A stretch of DNA of 18,779 bases, from assembly GCA_050304855.1 (NCBI GenBank), contig JBNLEI010000133.1, forward strand, positions 1 to 18,779. The letters run 5' to 3'. This document shows positions 7,484 to 14,879 of the stretch, piece by piece (the stretch's first letter is position 1; every line of letters starts with the position of its first letter). The stretch is from Methylomarinum sp050304855. Its GTDB lineage: Bacteria; Pseudomonadota; Gammaproteobacteria; Methylococcales; Methylomonadaceae. The translations under genes and the position numbers were made by a program. Below the pieces are notes generated by a model, which saw nothing but the letters and a program-made list of their open reading frames with translations, was not told the origin of the DNA and did not search any database.

Positions 7484-8593
7484 ATGAGAATATTTGCCAG
7501 TTTATTGCTGATCGCAGCAAGCCAGTTAGCCAGCGCGGCCGAGACAGATAAACAGAAGGTTCTGCAAGCGTTACAGCTGCCTCCCGGCTTTAAAATTTCG
7601 CTGTTTGCAGACAATGTACCCAATGCCCGAACTTTAGCGTTGGGCGATAATGGGATCGTATACGTAGGCACACGTCAGCAGGGTAGCGTGTATGCCTTAC
7701 AGGATGAAAACCAGGACGGTGTGGCCGAACGGCGTTACGAATTGGCTAAAGGTCTTTATATGCCGAATGGCGTAGCCTATCGTAATAACCAGCTCTTTGT
7801 GGCTGAAACCAATCGTATCATCCGTTTCGATAATATCGGCGATCACCTATCGAATCCACCGGAACCGGTAGTAGTTTATGATAAATTGCCGAGCGATAAG
7901 CACCACGGTTGGAAATATCTGCGTTTCGGACCGGATGGCAAGCTGTATACTGCCGTTGGCGCTCCCTGCAATATATGCAAACCCGATAAGGAAATCTACG
8001 CGTCTTTGGTCAGACTGAACGCCGATGGCAGTGATTTTGAGATTCTGGCCGGCGGTATTCGCAACACTGTCGGTTATGATTGGCAACCTGGTACCGGCGA
8101 TTTGTTCTTTACCGAAAACGGACGTGATTATTTGGGTGACGATTTACCGCCGGACGAACTGAACCGCTGGACAAAAAACGGGCAGCATTTCGGTTACCCT
8201 TATTGTCATGGCGGCTACATTGCCGATCCGGAACTGTCTGATGGCAGAAAATGTAGCGAGTTTACGAGCCCCGAATGGAAGTTCAAGGCCCATATGGCGC
8301 CTTTGGGGTTGCGGTTTTACACAGGCAATCAGTTCCCCGAACGTTTTCATCTGCAATTGTTTGTGGCGCAACATGGTTCTTGGAACCGAAGCAAACCGCA
8401 TGGTTATCGGGTGGCGGTCGTTCGCTTCAAAAACGGAAAACCATATAAAGAACAGTCGTTTATAAGCGGTTGGTTGACCGAAGATGACAATGTTCTTGGA
8501 CGCCCCACCGATATACTGCAAATGCCGGACGGCAGTTTGTTGATCACTGACGATACCTTAGGCGTGATTTACCGGGTTGAGTACAAACCATGA
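7484..8593 (+). CDS. Periplasmic PQQ-dependent sugar dehydrogenase (glucose/sorbosone dehydrogenase family)
   Basis: 369 residues from the ATG at 7484, preceded by GAGG; an earlier in-frame start at 7439 would precede the signal peptide and is rejected. The N-terminus MRIFASLLLIAASQLASAA-ET is a classic Sec signal peptide. The rest fits the six-bladed beta-propeller GSDH domain. Matching segments are LPPGFKISLFADNVPNARTL, MPNGVAYRNNQLFVAE, DKHHGWKYLRFGPDGKLYTAVGAPCN, GGIRNTVGYDWQPGTGDLFFTENG, MAPLGLRFYTGNQFPE, VAQHGSWNRSKPHGYRV and GRPTDILQMPDGSLLITDD. By family these proteins bind PQQ and calcium and oxidise aldoses or aldehydes, passing electrons to the respiratory chain; the true substrate is unknown. 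HHGW may include the active-site His. APCNIC gives a nearby Cys pair. The stop overlaps the next ATG (ATGA), so translation of the following Nudix gene is probably coupled. Confidence 0.88.
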   Translation: MRIFASLLLIAASQLASAAETDKQKVLQALQLPPGFKISLFADNVPNARTLALGDNGIVYVGTRQQGSVYALQDENQDGVAERRYELAKGLYMPNGVAYRNNQLFVAETNRIIRFDNIGDHLSNPPEPVVVYDKLPSDKHHGWKYLRFGPDGKLYTAVGAPCNICKPDKEIYASLVRLNADGSDFEILAGGIRNTVGYDWQPGTGDLFFTENGRDYLGDDLPPDELNRWTKNGQHFGYPYCHGGYIADPELSDGRKCSEFTSPEWKFKAHMAPLGLRFYTGNQFPERFHLQLFVAQHGSWNRSKPHGYRVAVVRFKNGKPYKEQSFISGWLTEDDNVLGRPTDILQMPDGSLLITDDTLGVIYRVEYKP

Positions 8594-9204
8594 CCGATCA
8601 GCATTTCGAAATTGTCGCCAAGGAGACGGTCTATAACGGTTTTTTCCGGTTGGAAAAATATCGCCTGAAACATACGCTGTTTCAGGGTGGTTGGAGCGGT
8701 GAACTGTCACGCGAACTTTTCCGCCGAGGAAATTGCGTTGCGGTATTGTTGTACGACCCAGTTCGCGATGAAGTGGTTCTGATCGAGCAGTTCAGAGTAG
8801 GCGCTATTTTGCAGCCGGAACGTGCCTGGCTAGTCGAGATTGTCGCCGGTGCGATCGAAGAAGGCGAAACGGCGGAAGAGGTGGCGATTCGGGAATCGCT
8901 TGAGGAAGCCGGTTGCAAGATCCTGGAATTAAGTGTGATCAACCGCTTCTATACCACGCCAGGCGGTTCTTCGGAATGGATTACGCTGTTCTACGGGCGC
9001 GTCGATACCAGCACTGTCGGCGGTATCCATGGTTTGGATCATGAGGATGAGGATATTCGCGTCAGCGCTATCAAATTTCCCGATGTCTACCGCATGTTGG
9101 AGGAGGGCCGGATTGAATCGGCAATCCCGATACTGGCGATCCAGTGGTTGTTTATTCATCGCGATCGAGTCAGAGCACAAATTGAAAACACCGGACGAAC
9201 TTAA
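8590..9204 (+). CDS. nudF: ADP-ribose pyrophosphatase (Nudix hydrolase, NudF type)
   Basis: 204 residues. It hydrolyses ADP-ribose to AMP and ribose 5-phosphate in the cytoplasm, removing a reactive sugar. The Nudix box is complete at residues 87-109 (G-x5-E-x7-RE-x2-EE-x-G: GAIEEGETAEEVAIRESLEEAGC). The N-terminal subdomain has GGWSGELSRELFRRGNCVAVLLYDP and VVLIEQFRVGA, and after the box TTPGGSSEW, all typical of the NudF/ADP-sugar branch and not of MutT. The length is near the E. coli 209. It starts on the ATGA overlap with the upstream dehydrogenase, a sign of translational coupling. The protein itself has no signal peptide, so the two products act in different compartments. Confidence is high for the family and good for the substrate. 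Confidence 0.93.
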   Translation: MTDQHFEIVAKETVYNGFFRLEKYRLKHTLFQGGWSGELSRELFRRGNCVAVLLYDPVRDEVVLIEQFRVGAILQPERAWLVEIVAGAIEEGETAEEVAIRESLEEAGCKILELSVINRFYTTPGGSSEWITLFYGRVDTSTVGGIHGLDHEDEDIRVSAIKFPDVYRMLEEGRIESAIPILAIQWLFIHRDRVRAQIENTGRT

Positions 9205-9216
9205 TCTTATTAAGTA

Positions 9217-9245
9217 TTTAATTTATAAAGTAATTAGGCGATAAT
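9217..9245 (+). promoter_or_regulatory. ttcA: Possible promoter of ttcA
   Basis: GATAAT (9240-9245) is a good -10 and TTTAAT (9217-9222) a poor -35 at 17-base spacing, inside the 73-base gap after nudF. It may instead be that ttcA is read through from nudF. Confidence 0.35.
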
Positions 9246-9277
9246 GGCCAGTTTTTCCGGATTAATGCCGATTTTGA

Positions 9278-10174
9278 ATGAAGACATTAACAGGTTCAGC
9301 GAAATACAATTTCAATAAGTTGCAAAAAAGATTGCGACGCCAGACCGGCCAGGCGATCGAGGATTACAATATGATCGAGCCCGGTGACCGCGTCATGGTA
9401 TGTTTGTCAGGCGGAGCGGACAGTTACACGTTGTTAAGCATTTTGATGAGTCTGCAAAAAAGCGCACCGATCGATTTCGACCTGATTGCAGTGAATCTGG
9501 ACCAGAAACAGCCGGGGTTTCCAGAACATGTACTGCCGACGTATCTGGACGGACTTAGTATCGAATACCATATCATTAACCGCGATACGTATTCGATCGT
9601 CAAAGATAAGATCCCGGAAGGTAAAACCACTTGCGGATTGTGTTCGCGTTTGCGACGAGGAACACTGTATTCGTTCGCCGAAGAAATCGGCGCGACAAAA
9701 ATCGCATTGGGCCATCACAAAGATGATATTGTCGAAACATTATTTTTGAATATGTTCTACGGTTCGCGAATTTCCGCGATGCCGCCGAAATTACTGTCGG
9801 ACGATAAGCGTAATATCGTGATTAGGCCATTAGCCTATTGTCGCGAAAGAGATATCAAGCGTTACGCCGATGCGATGGAGTTTCCGATTATTCCATGCAA
9901 TTTATGCGGTTCGCAGGAAAATTTACAACGTCAAAATATTAAAGCCATGCTAGCGGAGTGGGATAGAAAAGGCGGCGGTCGTACCGAAGCGATTTTTACC
10001 GCGATGCAAAATATTGCACCTTCCCAGTTGGGTGATACCGAATTATTCGATTTCAAAAACCTCAAAATTGATCGCAGCGGAGAACGCACACCTTACGAAT
10101 TCGATTCCAACCAAACGGTGGTTTCAAACTGGTTCAATTGGCAGGATAAAAGTCTCGAAATTCTGGAGCTTTAG
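9278..10174 (+). CDS. ttcA: tRNA 2-thiocytidine biosynthesis protein TtcA
   Basis: 298 residues. TtcA thiolates cytidine 32 of certain tRNAs, using ATP and sulfur delivered through the cysteine desulfurase IscS and an iron-sulfur cluster. The PP-loop SGGADS (44-49) activates the base as an adenylate. TTCGLC (Cys119, Cys122) and PCNLC (Cys207, Cys210) hold the cluster ligands. YNFNKLQKRLRRQ, NLDQKQPGFPEHVLP, IPEGKTTC, ATKIALGHHKDD and LFLNMFYG are near identical to E. coli TtcA as I recall it. The start at the ATG 9278 gives an N-terminus matching the family, although no clear Shine-Dalgarno precedes it. The C-terminus is shorter than in E. coli (298 versus 311). The stop lies 2 bases before the ATG of the SAM hydrolase gene, so the two are surely cotranscribed. 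Confidence 0.97.
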   Translation: MKTLTGSAKYNFNKLQKRLRRQTGQAIEDYNMIEPGDRVMVCLSGGADSYTLLSILMSLQKSAPIDFDLIAVNLDQKQPGFPEHVLPTYLDGLSIEYHIINRDTYSIVKDKIPEGKTTCGLCSRLRRGTLYSFAEEIGATKIALGHHKDDIVETLFLNMFYGSRISAMPPKLLSDDKRNIVIRPLAYCRERDIKRYADAMEFPIIPCNLCGSQENLQRQNIKAMLAEWDRKGGGRTEAIFTAMQNIAPSQLGDTELFDFKNLKIDRSGERTPYEFDSNQTVVSNWFNWQDKSLEILEL

Positions 10175-10176
10175 TG

Positions 10177-10902
10177 ATGACAATCGTTCTGTTCACCGAT
10201 TTCGGTGCGGAAGGTCCTTATTTGGGGCAGATGGAATCGGTGATTGAGGGGATTTCACCTGGCAGTAAAGTCATCAATCTACTCAGCAATGCCCCGAAGG
10301 CAAATCCCTTTTTCAGTTCTTATTTGTTGGCGGCGTTATGTCGAACATTTCCAGCAGGTACTATATTTCTGGCGGTAGTCGATCCTGGCGTTGGTGGGGA
10401 ACGCTCTGGAGTGGTTTTGGAAGCGGATGGGCGTTTCTATGTTGGTCCCGATAACGGACTCTTCAATACCTTAGCGATACAGGCCGCAGACTGTCGCTGG
10501 TTCGAGATTATCTGGCAGCCTGAAAACTGCTCTGTGAGTTTTCATGGGCGAGATATTTTTGCCCCGATTGCGGCTCGTTTATCGGAGCTTACTGCGACAG
10601 AGTGTCTGCGCCCTATTGATAAGAAGGTTGCAGGATGGAAGGACGATCTAAACCAAATTATCTTTTTCGATCATTACGGCAATGCGATGAGCGGTATCCG
10701 CTACCAGCCAGCTTGGAAAGGAAAAGTGCTATGTGTTCGCCAACGATTGATTCAACAGGCCGCGACCTTTTGCAAGGTGGAAGAGGGTGACCTGTTCTGG
10801 TATGTCAATTCGACCGGTTTGATCGAAATAGCGGCCAATCAAGCCAGCGCCCAGCAGTTGCTAGAATTGGAACTGGGTGATGAGATTAGTGTTAATTCGT
10901 AA
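10177..10902 (+). CDS. S-adenosyl-L-methionine hydrolase (adenosine-forming), DUF62/SAM hydroxide adenosyltransferase
   Basis: 241 residues from the ATG at 10177; GGAG lies 8 bases upstream, inside ttcA. A GTG at 10174 overlapping the ttcA stop is also possible. The family (PF01887) cleaves SAM with water to adenosine and methionine and is related to the fluorinases and chlorinases. FTDFG (6-10) is the N-terminal signature. VDPGVG (68-73) with Asp69, Arg76 in GGERS and His123 in FHGRD form the Asp-Arg-His set that activates hydroxide. VGPDNGLF and GRDIFAPIAARL are also typical. The C-terminal beta-barrel domain starts near residue 155 (IIFFDHYGNAMSGI). No halogenase-type substitution is evident. 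Its pairing with ttcA is a candidate functional link but proves nothing. Confidence is high in the family, moderate in the activity. Confidence 0.9.
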   Translation: MTIVLFTDFGAEGPYLGQMESVIEGISPGSKVINLLSNAPKANPFFSSYLLAALCRTFPAGTIFLAVVDPGVGGERSGVVLEADGRFYVGPDNGLFNTLAIQAADCRWFEIIWQPENCSVSFHGRDIFAPIAARLSELTATECLRPIDKKVAGWKDDLNQIIFFDHYGNAMSGIRYQPAWKGKVLCVRQRLIQQAATFCKVEEGDLFWYVNSTGLIEIAANQASAQQLLELELGDEISVNS

Positions 10903-10955
10903 TAAATGTATTTTCTCAACTATAATTGGTATGTTATAGAAATTAAAATAGTTTT

Positions 10956-12605
10956 ATGCGCTATTCGATTATTCTGCTAATCAATTTACTGTCGTTGCCG
11001 TTGATCCCGGTAAGGGCTGATATGGGCTCAGTCTTGTGGGTTGGGGCAGAAACGGCAACGGCAACGGAAAACAGCGTAGTTCTTTCGTTTTCTATACCTA
11101 ACAATAGCCATTACAAGATTTTTACGCTGAAACAGCCGCAACGTTTGGTTTTGGATTTTTCAGGAGCTCATTTAGGTAATTCGCCGATCCAATCACCCGC
11201 GCAGTTGAATTTTTTACGAGGCGTACGCGCGGCAAACCACGGTCCAGACAAAACTCGAATAGTGTTGGATCTCAAACAAGAGGTTGATATCGAGCGATTT
11301 TCGTCTCGCGTGCAATCCAAAAGCGGGCGACAACAGTTACAGCTAACGATATGGTTAAAAACGAATCGGTACCATGACCAGGATGCTACTCCCTTGGTGT
11401 TTGCCGATACCGAACAAAACATCGCTGATGTCAGGTACGATGATGCTGACGTTAAACCGGCTATTCTGAAAGAGTGGGATATTTCAGGTTATGTCGGCGT
11501 CGAGGACTTGGCTTTTCTGCACGACGGTCTGGCTCCCGAACAACACAATAATTACGTATCGGGAGTTTTTCAGGCGGAATTTTATAAGAAATGGGACGAC
11601 GGCAGGCAAAGTTTTGCTTTCGTGCCGTTCTATCGTTACTCGCAACACGATAATCGTAGAACTCATTTTGATATTCGCGAGTTGACGTGGCTGATGGTTG
11701 AGCGGAGCTGGGAACTGCGGGTTGGTTTCCGGAAGGTCTTTTGGGGAGTGGCAGAAGGCTTGCACTTGATCGATATTATCAATCAAACCGATTTGGTAGA
11801 AAACATCGATACCGAAGACAAACTCGGACAACCGATGATTAACTTGGCACTAATCAATGATTGGGGAACCGTTGATTTATTCGTCATGCCGGGTTTTAGA
11901 GAAAGAACCTTTTCCGGCGTCGAGGGACGTTTTAGATTGATTCCTGAAATTGCAGTTAACGATGCGATTTACGATAGAAGCGGATTGGAAAAACATATGT
12001 CTTATGCCTTACGTTGGTCGCATTACATCGGCGACTGGGATATTGGCATTTCCCATTTTTACGGGATGAACAGGGAGCCTCGATTTATACCTTCTATCGA
12101 AGACAACGGGCGTTTAAAGTTGGTTCCGTTCTACGAAACCATCAATCAAACCAGTCTGGATCTGCAAATGACTCATGAAAGCTGGTTGTGGAAATTGGAG
12201 GCGATGGTTCGTTCCGGAATGGATAAGACCTATTTTGCTGCAGTCGGCGGTTTGGAGTATACCTTGTTCGACTTGTATGAAACCGGGTTGGATGTAGGGT
12301 TTGTTCTCGAATATATGTACGATACCCGAGGTTCGGGTAATTTTTACGCCCCTTTTCAGGACGATTTTTTAACCGCCTTGCGTTTCGGTTTTAATGACGA
12401 GCAAAGTACGGAGATTTTGGCGGGTGTAATGTTCGACAGGACTAGCAATACCAAATTTTATAATATCGAAGCCAGCCGTCGAATTGGCGACAGTTGGAAA
12501 ATAGAGGCGGAGATGCGATTTTATGCCGGTTCGCCGCCATATGATAGCCCTTATTTTTTAAGAGAAGATGATCATTTCAGAATCGAGCTCAGTTACCATT
12601 TTTGA
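10956..12605 (+). CDS. Exported AMIN-domain protein fused to an outer-membrane beta-barrel
   Basis: 549 residues. The N-terminus MRYSIILLINLLSLPLIPVRA-DM is a signal peptide. Residues about 30-134 look like an AMIN domain, as in AmiC and PilQ (FTLKQPQRLVLDFSGAHL, then KTRIVLDLKQEVDIERF and LQLTIWL). In those proteins AMIN binds peptidoglycan or places the protein at the septum. No amidase domain follows. After a linker (about 135-172) the rest, 173-549, is beta-strand rich with aromatic girdles and ends FRIELSYHF, with the terminal Phe of an outer-membrane barrel. The segment LRVGFRKVFWGVAEGLHLIDIINQTDLVE (about 254-281) resembles DUF1302-type and related barrel proteins. It may anchor the outer membrane to the wall or export something; the function is unknown. 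Expression signals are weak: TATAAT at 10921 lacks a good -35, and no Shine-Dalgarno is seen. The AMIN call is good, the barrel inferred from composition. Confidence 0.75.
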   Translation: MRYSIILLINLLSLPLIPVRADMGSVLWVGAETATATENSVVLSFSIPNNSHYKIFTLKQPQRLVLDFSGAHLGNSPIQSPAQLNFLRGVRAANHGPDKTRIVLDLKQEVDIERFSSRVQSKSGRQQLQLTIWLKTNRYHDQDATPLVFADTEQNIADVRYDDADVKPAILKEWDISGYVGVEDLAFLHDGLAPEQHNNYVSGVFQAEFYKKWDDGRQSFAFVPFYRYSQHDNRRTHFDIRELTWLMVERSWELRVGFRKVFWGVAEGLHLIDIINQTDLVENIDTEDKLGQPMINLALINDWGTVDLFVMPGFRERTFSGVEGRFRLIPEIAVNDAIYDRSGLEKHMSYALRWSHYIGDWDIGISHFYGMNREPRFIPSIEDNGRLKLVPFYETINQTSLDLQMTHESWLWKLEAMVRSGMDKTYFAAVGGLEYTLFDLYETGLDVGFVLEYMYDTRGSGNFYAPFQDDFLTALRFGFNDEQSTEILAGVMFDRTSNTKFYNIEASRRIGDSWKIEAEMRFYAGSPPYDSPYFLREDDHFRIELSYHF

Positions 12606-12772
12606 TGAAAGTCGAAACTGTCAGGTTATTTAACACGAATAGTTTAAGTAAATTTTATTAATAATCATTATTGTTTTAAAAATAATAAGTTAAAATCGTT
12701 AGAACGAAAATTGCTTATTTATTTCAAGTAGACTACTTTTCTAAATAAGTAGTTATGAATTTTAACCCGATA

Positions 12773-12793
12773 TCATACAAAAATTTTGTATGA
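12773..12793. repeat. 21-bp perfect palindrome upstream of the 12817 gene
   Basis: Arms TCATACAAAA (12773-12782) and TTTTGTATGA (12784-12793) flank a single A and end 23 bases before the ATG. It looks like an operator for a dimeric repressor. If transcribed it would form a 10-bp, mostly A-U hairpin in the leader. It is not a terminator, as no separate T-tract follows. Confidence 0.6.
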
Positions 12794-12816
12794 GTGAATA
12801 ATGCTGCAGACGCGTC

Positions 12817-13671
12817 ATGGTCAAGAAAGGTCTTTTTCTTTTCGGAATGGTTTTATTGTCAATCCCGTTTTGGTTGGCCGTAAAAGGAACGGGAAAAAAC
12901 GAACTGGTCGAAAAGATTAACCAGGATCTCGCAGTCAGTCCTTCCGCTGCAGGTCAGGTCGAAGCTTTTGCCGTGCTTGACGGTAGCCAATATCAAGGCA
13001 AAGTCTATCCTTGGTTGGGTTATCCGGTAACAGTTCTTTACGAAGATGAGCTGTTAGGAGAGGGCGATAATTTCAATCAACCGCCCGACGAATTCAGGAT
13101 TAAGGAATTATTGCTTAAACATCAAGGTAAAAGGCGGATTATTTTTCAGATCGATAGTTGGAGAATTACCACGGACCGTAATGACGATGAGCTTGGCGAG
13201 CTCCACGTCAATTGGTATCTAAAGGTTTTGGAATGGGCGAGAGAAGTATTACCCGGGACTAATTTCGGTTTTTTAGGGCTCCCTTATTCCCCTTGGTTTG
13301 CACTGCAAAAACCGGATATCCGCATGCAGGATTATCAAAAAATTCTGACCATGATCAAACCGGTTCTTCGAGCATCTGATAGTCTTTATCCATCCTTTTT
13401 AGTTCAGTATGGGGATTCCGAGCATCTGTTTTACACCATGAGTACTCAGTTATATATCGCCAAAAGTTTTGCTAAACCGGTATTTCCAGTCCTTTGGCAG
13501 CGCGGCATGTTAACTGACGGCGTCAGTAAGGAAATCTTACCGTTCGAACTCATCAAGCGACAATGCGAATTCGTTAAGACATATGCCGATGGCATGGTTT
13601 GGTGGTCCGAACAGGATGAGCAATGGGAAGACGAATGGTATACTGCCGTCAAAGAACAGTGCTTTGACTAA
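12817..13671 (+). CDS. Exported or membrane-anchored protein of unknown function, possibly TIM-barrel (hyaluronidase/GH-like)
   Basis: 284 residues with an N-terminal signal or anchor (MVKKGLFLFGMVLLSIPFWLA). I do not recognise the family. The body alternates strands and helices as in a TIM barrel: YPVTVLYED (69-77), RRIIFQIDSW (106-115), WAREVLPGTNFGFLGLPY (140-157), LRASDSLYPSFLVQYGD (184-200), AKPVFPVLWQRG (219-230) and YADGMVWWSE (256-265). The order PSFL, then P-V-P-V-L, then G-M-V-W-W recalls hyaluronidase-type glycosidases (GH56), but a catalytic acidic pair cannot be placed with confidence; Asp113 in FQIDSW and Asp116-120 nearby are candidates. It has a weak ribosome binding site. It stands between the AMIN/barrel gene and galE, which is consistent with an envelope polysaccharide role, but that is inference. 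A perfect palindrome lies just upstream. Confidence 0.6.
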   Translation: MVKKGLFLFGMVLLSIPFWLAVKGTGKNELVEKINQDLAVSPSAAGQVEAFAVLDGSQYQGKVYPWLGYPVTVLYEDELLGEGDNFNQPPDEFRIKELLLKHQGKRRIIFQIDSWRITTDRNDDELGELHVNWYLKVLEWAREVLPGTNFGFLGLPYSPWFALQKPDIRMQDYQKILTMIKPVLRASDSLYPSFLVQYGDSEHLFYTMSTQLYIAKSFAKPVFPVLWQRGMLTDGVSKEILPFELIKRQCEFVKTYADGMVWWSEQDEQWEDEWYTAVKEQCFD

Positions 13672-13776
13672 TTCTTTTTTTGAATTTTAAATGGGATATT
13701 CCGCAACATCCCTAATCAAATTCCGTTAAATATAACAACCATCAACTGTTTTCTATTAATTTCAATTGATTGATGT

Positions 13777-14823
13777 ATGACTAAAACCGTTTTAGTAACC
13801 GGAGGAGCCGGCTATATTGGCAGCCACACTTGTGTGGAACTTCTGGGTGCCGATTTTCGTGTCGTCGTAGTAGATAACCTATCCAATAGTAAGCTTGAAG
13901 CGATAAAACGAATTCAGCAAATTACCGGAAAATCGTTGGATTTTTATCAACTGGATGTAAGAGATAAAAACGCTTTACGGCAGGTTTTTCAGTCACATTC
14001 TGTCGATGCAGCGATTCACTTCGCCGGTTTTAAAGCGGTTGGTGAATCTTGTCAGCAGCCGGTCAGTTATTACGACAACAACCTCAACTCGACTTTGGTA
14101 TTGAGCGAGGTGATGAATGAATTTAATGTCAATAATTTGGTATTCAGTTCTTCAGCGACTGTTTACGGGGATCCACATACTGTACCGATTATTGAATCCT
14201 TTCCTCTAAAAGCGACCAACCCCTATGGTCGAACTAAATTATTTATCGAAGATATTCTGCGCGATATTGCGGCTGCAGACCGATTGAACAAAAAGAATAT
14301 TCCGTGGAAAATCGCTATATTGAGATATTTTAATCCGGTTGGGGCTCATGCCAGCGGACTAATTGGCGAAGATCCAAATGGTATTCCGAATAATTTGATG
14401 CCGTTTTTATCTCAAGTGGCGATCGGTAAATTGGAAGTTTTGTCGGTGTTTGGCAATGATTATCCAACCAAAGATGGAACCGGAGTCAGGGATTATATCC
14501 ATGTAGTTGACTTAGCTAAAGGGCATGTCAAAGCACTTGAGTTTTTGTTGCAACAGGAAGTTTCCGATAGCGTCTGCGAGGCCTTCAATTTGGGAACCGG
14601 AAATGGTTATAGCGTGCTGGATATGATCCATGCGTTCACCGAAGAGACCGGACAAGATGTTAACTACAAAATTGCCCCGAGAAGGCCTGGCGATATTGCC
14701 GAATGTTATGCCAACCCGGATTTGGCATACCGGGTTCTGCTCTGGAAAGCTGAAAAAACGCTAAAAGATATGATGGCGGATACTTGGCGTTGGCAGAAAA
14801 AAAATCCCCAAGGATACGATTGA
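13777..14823 (+). CDS. galE: UDP-glucose 4-epimerase
   Basis: 348 residues (E. coli 338). It interconverts UDP-glucose and UDP-galactose with bound NAD+, in the cytoplasm, supplying galactose for lipopolysaccharide or exopolysaccharide. It is an extended short-chain dehydrogenase: the NAD-binding TGGAGYIGSH is at 8-17, HFAGFKAVGES at 81-91, and SSSATVYG at 124-131 holds the catalytic Ser/Thr. NPYGRTK holds the Tyr150-x3-Lys154 pair. RYFNPVGAHASG, GVRDYIHVVDLAKGH and RRPGDIAECYA near the C-terminus are specific for GalE. The ATG follows TTGATTGATGT, so the Shine-Dalgarno is weak. It is separated by 56 bases from the prfC start and does not overlap; the prfC promoter may lie across its stop codon. 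All key residues are intact. Confidence 0.96.
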   Translation: MTKTVLVTGGAGYIGSHTCVELLGADFRVVVVDNLSNSKLEAIKRIQQITGKSLDFYQLDVRDKNALRQVFQSHSVDAAIHFAGFKAVGESCQQPVSYYDNNLNSTLVLSEVMNEFNVNNLVFSSSATVYGDPHTVPIIESFPLKATNPYGRTKLFIEDILRDIAAADRLNKKNIPWKIAILRYFNPVGAHASGLIGEDPNGIPNNLMPFLSQVAIGKLEVLSVFGNDYPTKDGTGVRDYIHVVDLAKGHVKALEFLLQQEVSDSVCEAFNLGTGNGYSVLDMIHAFTEETGQDVNYKIAPRRPGDIAECYANPDLAYRVLLWKAEKTLKDMMADTWRWQKKNPQGYD

Positions 14824-14850
14824 GAATGGAAGCGAAAATTACGTTATAAT
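14820..14850 (+). promoter_or_regulatory. prfC: Possible sigma-70 promoter of prfC across the galE stop
   Basis: TTGAGA (14820-14825, containing the galE TGA) and a perfect TATAAT (14845-14850) are 19 bases apart, slightly long. Transcription would start about 20-25 bases before the prfC ATG at 14880. Confidence 0.5.
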
Positions 14851-14879
14851 TGCACGTTTTTGTTTTCCTTCTCTCAAGC

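Noticed and set aside
11047..11069. Short tandem GGCAAC repeat near the start of the AMIN/barrel gene, as possible phase variation
   Set aside because: Fewer than three copies of a six-base unit; it would keep frame and encodes a plain ETATATEN stretch.
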